A stretch of 64,000 nucleotides of DNA from assembly GCA_947457395.1 (NCBI GenBank), contig CANGVA010000008.1, positions 60,187 through 124,186 on the forward strand. The letters are read 5' to 3'. The notes below the pieces were generated by a model, which ran no database searches, was not told the DNA's origin, and was given only the letters and a program-made list of their open reading frames with translations. Position numbers and translations under genes: made by a program. The stretch is from Bacteroidota bacterium. Its GTDB lineage: Bacteria; Bacteroidota; Bacteroidia; UKL13-3. Positions 50,948 through 58,368 of this stretch are shown in pieces; the first letter of the stretch is position 1; each line of letters opens with the position of its first letter.

Positions 50948-53491
50948 TTATTCTATCCCAATCCTTCTGTATTCTTTTATTCGTCTGATAATAGCCATAC
51001 AAAAGCCGATTACCATAATGATGGTGCCTCCCCAAACAAGATTAATCCAAGGGAAAACAATGGCTTTCATAATAATGAATTCTCCTGAGGTATCTTTTTC
51101 TGCAGTTTCAATTGTAACCTTACCTGTTTTAGGATTTACACCGGTAAATCTGAAACGCAGGCGCGCCTCATCTACTACTTCTTCAAAATCAACTACTGCA
51201 TTATTCTGAATGCCATATAGCGGTGTAACCATGTGTTCACCCTTTAATGTAATTACTTTAAGTTCGGCCCCCAGTAATAATTGCAAATTACTCATATCTA
51301 TTTTACCATCTTTGATATTGGAATTTACTTGCTGCAGAATGGCGTAACCATTATTGGTAAAGATGGTATCACCTACATTTATTTCATGTTTGGTTTCATG
51401 TATAAATTTCCCTGCATCTTTTTCTTTAGGCACTGAACTAACATAAGTAAATACATCATGAAAGAGGTAATGTTTGGTGTCAGGATTAGCAACCAAGCCC
51501 ATTTTAGGATTAATCTGTGCATTCGGATACAAATCGAACTCATATAGTACCTTATTGCTTTTAGGGTCAATTTTTTTATAGTGTACCTGATAATAATTAT
51601 TCACCCATTCGGTTGAGTCGCTTATGTATTCAATTTCATAATCACCCATTCGTAATGGCTTGCCTTTTTCTAGGTACACATGTTCCATATTGGCCTTCTC
51701 ATCAAAATCAGGATTCAACATCATGCCACTTTGATTGACTGAAATTACTTTTTTATTAGCTGATGAAACCAACACTCCAATAAGCAAAATACCAAAACCT
51801 ATATGTGCTACAGATGAACCGGCCATGCCTGCTTTACCCTTTAGCTGTGGAAGCATGATATCGGCATTGGCAGTAATGGCATAAACTGCAGCAAAGAGCA
51901 AACCAACATAAAACCAGTTGTTAAGTTCAAAGAAGAACATGAGTCCAGCAGATACAACCAAGCCTGCTGCGGCATGGATTAGCATTTTTCTTAAAGTTTC
52001 CTGTTTGTTCTTTTTGTATTTGAGTATTTGTGCAATGCCGGTTAGCAATCCAATAATAATTGCCATGGGCATTTGCCATTTATTGTAATGTGCAATAACA
52101 TCGGATGGAGGTGCCATATTACTGCCGAAGAGCTTATTAAAAACCGGAACAGAGGTAGTCATGATAATCTGGAAGGCAGAGATAACCAATACCAAACTGC
52201 CAATAAACATCCAAAACTCACGGGTATATACCTCTTCTTCTTTGGGTGATGTAGGTACTTTTTTTACCAATAAATATGCGCTGCACACACAAAAAAATAA
52301 ACCCAGAACAATAAGCGGCCATTTGGTGGTATCATATTTTTCAAAGGCAATTAAGCCTAGTACAAACACAAAAAAAGCAACTATGTAAAGTAGTTTATGC
52401 CTACGTGTTTCAAGCATAACAAAAGCAGGCAACCAAAGAAATATCATGATAAACACCAGCAGCTGTCCGCTCATACCTAAATCTGTAAACGAGTGTACTG
52501 ATGAGTTACCTAAAATGCCACTTCTGGTTAGGAAGGTGGCGTATAAAACAAGGATAAAGGTGAGCAGAATAAGTATAAAGGAAACATTTAATGCATTGCC
52601 GCTGTGCTTATAGATGAGCATCACATGAACCCCGGCTATCAGTATAAGCCATGGTATCAGAGAGGCGTTTTCAACGGGGTCCCAAGCCCAGTAGCCGCCA
52701 AAGCTTAAGCTTTCATAGGCCCAAAATCCGCCCATGATTATGCCGGTTCCTAAAACCATTACACTCACCAAGCCCCAAGGTAATGCAGGTTTAAGCCAGC
52801 CGGTATAATCTTTTTTCCAGAGTGCAGCAATTGCATAGGCAAATGGAACAATGGTGGTGGCAAAGCCAAAAAACAGGGTAGGGGGGTGTATAACCATCCA
52901 ATAATTTTGCAGCAATGGATTGAGTCCGTTGCCATCTGCAATTTTGGATAAATAATCGGCCCGTTTAAATAATGGGGCATTACCCATTGCATTTCTAAGC
53001 AGTTCAAAGGGGCTGCTGCCAACTTTATATCCAAGTATTTTAACCCCAATGAGCATAGATGTAAGTGCAATTTGTGAGAGCATGAGCACACTCATTACCG
53101 GGCTGGTCCATTTTTTAGCAGTGCGAATCAGAATATTACCAATAACCATCTGCCAGAAAATCCACAATAGAAAGCTACCTTCCTGTCCTTCCCAGAAACA
53201 GGAAATCATATATTCAACCGGCAATTCTCTTGAGGAATGTTGCCATGCATAATGATATTCAAAGTAATGCTGGTGAATGATGAGAAATAAAATTCCTATA
53301 ACAGATAATACAGCAAGGGTGTGCACGTGAAATGATTTTCTGGCAATATTTGCCCAGCCTTCATCATTTCTGTTTGTGGCAATTGCCCATGCCAAGGCAG
53401 ACAGGATGGATGTGCCGAAAGCAACCACAACTGCCAGATGCCCTAGGTTACCATATATTAATCTTTCTCCTTCAAATACAATTTCGTTCAT
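50948..53491 (-). CDS. ccmF: Cytochrome c biogenesis protein CcmF
   Basis: An 847-residue heme-lyase membrane protein with about 15 helices. The tryptophan-rich WWD-type motif is in SFGGYWAWDPVENASLIPWL, preceded by a HPPTLFFGFATT block. It joins heme from CcmE to apocytochrome c in the periplasm. A GTG at 53515 would add eight residues; I prefer the ATG at 53491. The long C-terminal part after the last helices (about 600-820) is periplasmic. No ccmH or ccmG follows in the window. Confidence 0.92.
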   Translation of the reverse strand: MNEIVFEGERLIYGNLGHLAVVVAFGTSILSALAWAIATNRNDEGWANIARKSFHVHTLAVLSVIGILFLIIHQHYFEYHYAWQHSSRELPVEYMISCFWEGQEGSFLLWIFWQMVIGNILIRTAKKWTSPVMSVLMLSQIALTSMLIGVKILGYKVGSSPFELLRNAMGNAPLFKRADYLSKIADGNGLNPLLQNYWMVIHPPTLFFGFATTIVPFAYAIAALWKKDYTGWLKPALPWGLVSVMVLGTGIIMGGFWAYESLSFGGYWAWDPVENASLIPWLILIAGVHVMLIYKHSGNALNVSFILILLTFILVLYATFLTRSGILGNSSVHSFTDLGMSGQLLVFIMIFLWLPAFVMLETRRHKLLYIVAFFVFVLGLIAFEKYDTTKWPLIVLGLFFCVCSAYLLVKKVPTSPKEEEVYTREFWMFIGSLVLVISAFQIIMTTSVPVFNKLFGSNMAPPSDVIAHYNKWQMPMAIIIGLLTGIAQILKYKKNKQETLRKMLIHAAAGLVVSAGLMFFFELNNWFYVGLLFAAVYAITANADIMLPQLKGKAGMAGSSVAHIGFGILLIGVLVSSANKKVISVNQSGMMLNPDFDEKANMEHVYLEKGKPLRMGDYEIEYISDSTEWVNNYYQVHYKKIDPKSNKVLYEFDLYPNAQINPKMGLVANPDTKHYLFHDVFTYVSSVPKEKDAGKFIHETKHEINVGDTIFTNNGYAILQQVNSNIKDGKIDMSNLQLLLGAELKVITLKGEHMVTPLYGIQNNAVVDFEEVVDEARLRFRFTGVNPKTGKVTIETAEKDTSGEFIIMKAIVFPWINLVWGGTIIMVIGFCMAIIRRIKEYRRIGIE

Positions 53492-53539
53492 TGATGATAT
53501 GATTGGTTGATGCACCGGATACGAATTGGTGCGGTTGTC

Positions 53540-53926
53540 TTAAGATTCTTTTACTTGCCCATCTGTATATTTGGAAGGGCATTTAAGCAAGATTTTTGAT
53601 GCCTTAAAATCATTGCCTTCCATCTTTCCTATAATAACGATTTTCTCTGAGCGCTCAAAATCCTGTGGCTCCGGTGAATGATAAATTACTTTTCTTTCTT
53701 CTCCTTTCTCATCAATCATATAAAATGAAAAGTAATTGGGGTCTTGCTTTGGATTATAGTATTTTTCTTTTTGCTTATTAAGTATTCCCACAACATGGTA
53801 TTCTTTTCCGGGATTTTCTGCCGCTACATTAAAGTTTTCATAGGTGCTTGCATCTCCGTATGTACTAATAATAGCACCAATTGCAGCAGCTATTAAAACA
53901 ATCAGTATGATATAAGACTTTCTCAT
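53540..53926 (-). CDS. ccmE: Heme chaperone CcmE with CxxxY motif
   Basis: A 128-residue protein with one N-terminal membrane anchor (about residues 5-22) and an OB-fold periplasmic domain. It carries heme from CcmC to CcmF. In the classic protein a histidine in HxxxY binds heme covalently; here the motif reads CPSKY, so a cysteine replaces the histidine while the tyrosine stays. That is the variant described for so-called System I* organisms. It lies between the ccmD-like gene (7 bp gap) and ccmF. Confidence 0.88.
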   Translation of the reverse strand: MRKSYIILIVLIAAAIGAIISTYGDASTYENFNVAAENPGKEYHVVGILNKQKEKYYNPKQDPNYFSFYMIDEKGEERKVIYHSPEPQDFERSEKIVIIGKMEGNDFKASKILLKCPSKYTDGQVKES

Positions 53927-53933
53927 GCGTTTA

Positions 53934-54104
53934 TCACTTCTCTAGTTTGCGTATTTTTAAATCTATGTAAAGTAGAAAGCCTGCAATGAGTGCGAAAATT
54001 ACAGCAATCACGTATACAACTGCATCAAATTTATGTGCTTGTGCATCTGCCACCAAAGATGTATGTTGCTGTATTTGCAACCAAATGTTTAATAGAATGT
54101 TCAT
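53934..54104 (-). CDS. ccmD: CcmD-like small membrane protein
   Basis: A 56-codon gene whose ATG overlaps the ccmC stop (ATGA). It encodes one transmembrane helix (VVYVIAVIFALIAGFLLYI, about residues 29-47) followed by a short basic tail (DLKIRKLEK). Size, topology and position between ccmC and ccmE match CcmD, the small subunit that releases holo-CcmE from the ABC complex. Sequence similarity within CcmD is low, so the name rests on context. Confidence 0.75.
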   Translation of the reverse strand: MNILLNIWLQIQQHTSLVADAQAHKFDAVVYVIAVIFALIAGFLLYIDLKIRKLEK

Positions 54105-54760
54105 GCGTTATACTTTTTAAATTCAATTTTTCTAAAACGTATATAAAGGTTTGCGATCCAGAACCCGATTAGGCTCCAACCAATAACAGCAGGATAAAAA
54201 ACCAATCTCAACCTGTTATCCAGATCATAGCTGTTAAAGCCTGGGTTGCCACCATTTCCGGGATGTAGAGAATCTGTAAGGCGAGGTAATATAAAGATGA
54301 GTACTAGAAAAACAGGGAAACAGAAGATATTATATACTGCAGAAATGCGTGCTTTTTTATCTGGGTCTTCAATTGAGCCCCTAAGTACTAAATATGCCAG
54401 ATACATGAGCATGCCAATAGCAGCGCTGTTTAGTTTCGGGTCGTTGGTCCAGGGTGTTCCCCAGGTATTTTGTGCCCAAATCATACCGGTAATTAAACCA
54501 GCTAAGCCATATAAAATAGCAACAGTTGCAAACCCGGAAGCCTCAAGGTCGCGCGTGATATTGTTGGAAGAAAGGTATCTGATGGAACCAATCATGGAAG
54601 CTAGCAGGAGGAAGATCATACCAAACCACATGGGAACATGGTAATAGAGGTTTCTTATGCTTTGCTCCAATATTGGCAAATCAGGAACGGGCATAAGCAA
54701 CCCACCTATAAAAGCATAAAATAAAAGAGCTACGCCCAAAATTTTCCACCAGTATTGCAT
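54101..54760 (-). CDS. ccmC: Heme exporter/handling protein CcmC
   Basis: A 219-residue membrane protein with six helices and the WWD-type motif GMIWAQNTWGTPWTNDPKL. RNLYYHVPMWF holds the first conserved heme-ligand histidine. CcmC loads heme onto CcmE. The frame extends to 54823, but the ATG at 54760 gives the standard N-terminus and lies 7 bases after a TACCTTTG box. No ccmA or ccmB genes are next to it; it is the first gene of the operon. Confidence 0.92.
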   Translation of the reverse strand: MQYWWKILGVALLFYAFIGGLLMPVPDLPILEQSIRNLYYHVPMWFGMIFLLLASMIGSIRYLSSNNITRDLEASGFATVAILYGLAGLITGMIWAQNTWGTPWTNDPKLNSAAIGMLMYLAYLVLRGSIEDPDKKARISAVYNIFCFPVFLVLIFILPRLTDSLHPGNGGNPGFNSYDLDNRLRLVFYPAVIGWSLIGFWIANLYIRFRKIEFKKYNA

Positions 54761-54767
54761 ACGGGGG

Positions 54768-54775
54768 CAAAGGTA
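54768..54775 (-). promoter_or_regulatory. Putative -7 box of the ccm operon
   Basis: The minus strand reads TACCTTTG (TAnnTTTG), ending 7 bases before the ccmC ATG. This supports the ATG at 54760 as start and implies a very short leader. Confidence 0.45.
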
Positions 54776-54823
54776 TAAATTTACACAAGAAACCCCTATT
54801 AATTTTGTGCATGAGCATCGCAT

Positions 54824-54860
54824 AAAAAAAGCCGCCCAGATTATTCTGAGCGGCTTTTTA
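54824..54860. terminator. Intrinsic terminator between the T9SS genes and ccm operon
   Basis: A 10-bp stem with one mismatch (54831-54840 with 54845-54854) is flanked by A and T runs. On the minus strand it ends the two-gene T9SS unit before the ccm promoter. Confidence 0.88.
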
Positions 54861-54875
54861 CATAATTAACTAATA

Positions 54876-57800
54876 TTAGTTTTTAATGAATTTGGAGTTG
54901 AACAGCGTTTGACTTCCATTTACAATTTCTATGAAATAAATTCCTGAAGAAAGTGATTCAATGTTGATTGCAGTATTTTTGTCTAACTGTTTGTCTGATG
55001 ATATGATTAATGAACCTGCAATATCATAAATATTAATGGTGGCATTAACCTGCTCATAATCTGCTGCTGTTATATTGAGTATATTATTAGCAGGCACAGG
55101 ATAAATTAAAATATTCTGACCACTGCCATTCACCATACTGCCGTTCATATTGCTGAAATCTACAGGTAAAACTGGGGAGTAGCTAAATTTTCCATTCAAG
55201 TCAACTTGCTTAATTCTATAATAATTAATTATGGATTGTGTAGGTCTCTCATCTACAAACTGGTAGTTGCTTTCCATCGAAGTTGTTCCGCTGCCCTTTA
55301 CCAGTCCAATTGATTTAAAATCTTTATTATCAAGTGACTTTTCCATTTCAAAATGGCTATTATTAACTTCTGCAGCTGTGGTCCAATTTAGGAGTGTTTG
55401 TTCGCCTTGTTTAGTGGCTTTAAAGCTCAAATATTCAACCGGCAAGGAGGAATTGGCTCCTGCAAAGTATAACTTAAACCTACCGGCTCCTGTAGAAGCA
55501 CTGTTGGTGTTGGTTGTAAAATTGTAGGTTGAATTGCCAGACAGATTGGTGAGTGAATTCAGGAATAAATCATGCAGGAATACCTGTGTGCCGGCAAAAC
55601 TATTTACACCATCAAAAATCAATCTGTAATTATTTGCTACAGCAGATTGGTTTACAAATAAGTTAACGGTATCAGTATTGAGTAGAGCTGAGGTATGCTT
55701 TGAATTTATATCCAGATAATTAGTACTGCCATTATTATAGCAGGCAAGCTGGCCTAAACCAAAGCTTAGTTTGGTTACATCAAATGAGTCGGCCGCATTA
55801 CTGGCATCATTTCTATAATGGATGAATGAATATGTTTGAGTTGAGTCACTAAGGTTTCTGAGTGATATGTTCAGTAAGTTAGTAATTCCGCTTTTGAAGA
55901 ATCCGTTGGATGTTGAACCGGTAGACTTGTGTGCTTCATCAAACGTAATACTTGATGTGCCTGCTGCAGTTTTATAAACCCAGAATGCCTGCCCTGATGG
56001 GATAAATTGAGTAGCTGCACCAACGGTTCCATTCCAAGAAACATAGCCACTTCCGCCAACATTTAGCGTATAATAAATATTGTTAATAATTCCACTGTTT
56101 GTGGAGCGGAATGCATTGAAATTTAATGTAGCAGGAAAAGGATTACCTAATAAATTCCAGCCATCTGAACCGGCAGCGCTTGCTTTAGTTACATTTAAAT
56201 TAAAAGGTCCTTTTACCGGAGTGCCTGTTACTGATAAAGTTACTTGATTTTGTGAGTTTTCTGTACCATCCAGTCTGCCTGCATTTGAACGGTCACCTCT
56301 CATAAATACGCGGTATCCAGCACCTGCTGCAAGGTTTGTAGTTGTTGGATTACCAACAGACACCCATCTATCATTAAATGCTCCACCAGCTGACTCATTA
56401 TAAGTAAACATAGAAGGATTATTACTAGCTGTCCAGTCAAAGCCGTCTGCATTGAAGTTTGAAATACCTACAGGGCCTGAACCACCGGTTCCACCGGTTA
56501 TAAATATTTGCGATTGCCAGTTATTTCTAATAGTGGCATTGCTACCGGCAGTTACAGGTGCAGCTAAAAATCTCCAACCACGGGTACGTGCAGGAATAAA
56601 GCGCTCTATAACAAAGTTGCCTGATATGTTACCGGTTGAGCCAATTACACCAAGCTGCGCGGATTGTGTTGCCGAGTTAGAAGTTAAAATTACATTGCCA
56701 CTTGTGTTTAATGTGCCATCGGATACTGTTAATACCCCCTCCATTCTCAATGTATTACCTATGGTAACTGAACCACCATTTCTGTTTAAAGTAAAATTAT
56801 TTAAACTTCTGGTTGTGTTACTTGTTTGGTTAAAAAATAATGTTCCTGCAGATGTAGCGGCTCCACCAACAGTTAGGTTGGATGTTAAGCCTCCCGTTAT
56901 TGAATTGGACGCACTCATGCCTGCAACAGAACCATTTATGGTTAGCGTGTTATTAGAACCAATAGACAAACGACCATTGGTAAAGGTAAGTGTGCGTCCA
57001 GTATTTATAGTTGAACTTGATGCAAGTGAAACACCGCTTGGATTATCAATAACAACGTTAACATCTGATGGCATACCCGAACCGTAAATTTGTGCTGCAG
57101 TGCCGGAAAAAACAATTGTGCATCCAGCTGTAAATGTTCTGCTTCCACCAACTCGTATATTTCCGTTTGCGGTTCCATTCTGTATGGGTCCGTTAGGATG
57201 GGTAGATCCAACGTTTAGCCTTCCATTTCCTTCAATTGTAAAAGTCCCATTGCCTGAAAGCCTGTTTTCACCGGGTATTGTAACTATTGCATTGTTATTA
57301 ATCATATAATTTAAATTACCTGATAACCCAAATGCAGCGGTAACAATTTGATTAGATGTACCTGTAAAATTTAATTCAGCAGTACCACCAACTACCTGCA
57401 TTGCTCCGTTTGTCCACGTAAAGTTGCCGCTAAGATTTACGATTGATATTCCTGATTCCGCGAAATCAAAGGTTGCATCTGCATGATCGACTGTTAGTCC
57501 CCCAATTGTAGCGGTTGTTGTACCAGTGCTCTGATTAAGCAAGAAATATGATTCTCCGGTTACCTGCATTGTTCCGGTAACGTTAAGTGTTTGCGGTGAT
57601 GTTGTATTATTAAAGACCAATGCCCCACCATTAGTTAAAATAGAAGTACTGGAAATGATAAAATTCCCTGCAATATTTAATCCATTATTAATTTCAATTA
57701 TGCTAGCCTGGTTAGAACAATTCCATGTAAAGTGATGGAATGTTTGAGTTATACCTATTGGTGGATTAGCACTTGAAGTGAAGCCTGAGATATTACAAGT

Positions 57801-58361
57801 TGAGCCACTCTGCCAATCAGCTGTAGGTATAGTTCCTGCTGAAGTTGTGTAGTTATGCGTATAAATACCACCATTCATAATAGATAATTGGCCATTACCG
57901 GCATTAAGCGATGTGATTGTCCCACCTTGATTTAATTGAATGGTGCCAAAAACCTCAACTGTACCATTGGACCCAACTCCCGCGCTCTGAAAAATTCCAT
58001 TAACAAATACAGACGCTCCACTACTTACAATTAAGTCAACACCAGGTCCAGTCCTAATTCTTAAAGAAATTCCGGCATTGATTGTCAGAGTGCCTCCGCT
58101 ATCAATTGTTGTTTGGTCTGTTGTAACGTTAGCAGTAACGGTAACGTCATGTGTGTTTAAAATAGTTATTACACCATGGCTCGCACCATTGGGAACTACT
58201 GCGGCAGGTGAAGTTTCAAAAACTCCATCTAGGTCGTTATCCTGCTCCCATGTATTTAAATTATTCCAGTTTCCATCTTGCCTGGTCCTGAAATTTTGAG
58301 CATTTGTTGTTGCGCCTAAAAGAAATATGCTGGCAACTGTTAATAGTATTAATCTGTTCAT
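54876..58361 (-). CDS. Large T9SS-secreted surface protein, paralogue A
   Basis: A 1161-residue protein with a signal peptide (cleavage after TNAQ, residue 22). Residues about 25-580 are Gly/Thr/Asn/Ser-rich and repeatedly switch between short beta strands, as in a parallel beta-helix; there are motifs such as GTLTINAGI and NGRLSIGSNNTLTI. A middle domain (about 590-960) follows, then a fibronectin-like module (SLPVEYLSFKATKQGEQTLL to FSYSPVLP) and a type A T9SS sorting domain (IYPVPANNILNI through GIYFIEIVNG). It is probably an adhesin or matrix protein. It lies 7 bp after a shorter paralogue in the same operon. Confidence 0.85.
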   Translation of the reverse strand: MNRLILLTVASIFLLGATTNAQNFRTRQDGNWNNLNTWEQDNDLDGVFETSPAAVVPNGASHGVITILNTHDVTVTANVTTDQTTIDSGGTLTINAGISLRIRTGPGVDLIVSSGASVFVNGIFQSAGVGSNGTVEVFGTIQLNQGGTITSLNAGNGQLSIMNGGIYTHNYTTSAGTIPTADWQSGSTCNISGFTSSANPPIGITQTFHHFTWNCSNQASIIEINNGLNIAGNFIISSTSILTNGGALVFNNTTSPQTLNVTGTMQVTGESYFLLNQSTGTTTATIGGLTVDHADATFDFAESGISIVNLSGNFTWTNGAMQVVGGTAELNFTGTSNQIVTAAFGLSGNLNYMINNNAIVTIPGENRLSGNGTFTIEGNGRLNVGSTHPNGPIQNGTANGNIRVGGSRTFTAGCTIVFSGTAAQIYGSGMPSDVNVVIDNPSGVSLASSSTINTGRTLTFTNGRLSIGSNNTLTINGSVAGMSASNSITGGLTSNLTVGGAATSAGTLFFNQTSNTTRSLNNFTLNRNGGSVTIGNTLRMEGVLTVSDGTLNTSGNVILTSNSATQSAQLGVIGSTGNISGNFVIERFIPARTRGWRFLAAPVTAGSNATIRNNWQSQIFITGGTGGSGPVGISNFNADGFDWTASNNPSMFTYNESAGGAFNDRWVSVGNPTTTNLAAGAGYRVFMRGDRSNAGRLDGTENSQNQVTLSVTGTPVKGPFNLNVTKASAAGSDGWNLLGNPFPATLNFNAFRSTNSGIINNIYYTLNVGGSGYVSWNGTVGAATQFIPSGQAFWVYKTAAGTSSITFDEAHKSTGSTSNGFFKSGITNLLNISLRNLSDSTQTYSFIHYRNDASNAADSFDVTKLSFGLGQLACYNNGSTNYLDINSKHTSALLNTDTVNLFVNQSAVANNYRLIFDGVNSFAGTQVFLHDLFLNSLTNLSGNSTYNFTTNTNSASTGAGRFKLYFAGANSSLPVEYLSFKATKQGEQTLLNWTTAAEVNNSHFEMEKSLDNKDFKSIGLVKGSGTTSMESNYQFVDERPTQSIINYYRIKQVDLNGKFSYSPVLPVDFSNMNGSMVNGSGQNILIYPVPANNILNITAADYEQVNATINIYDIAGSLIISSDKQLDKNTAINIESLSSGIYFIEIVNGSQTLFNSKFIKN

Positions 58362-58368
58362 CTTATTT

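Noticed and set aside
56452..57087. 211-codon + strand frame inside the large T9SS gene
   Set aside because: It is antisense to a clearly coding, domain-bearing gene, and its Pro/Val-rich composition mirrors the Gly/Thr/Asn-rich codons of that gene.
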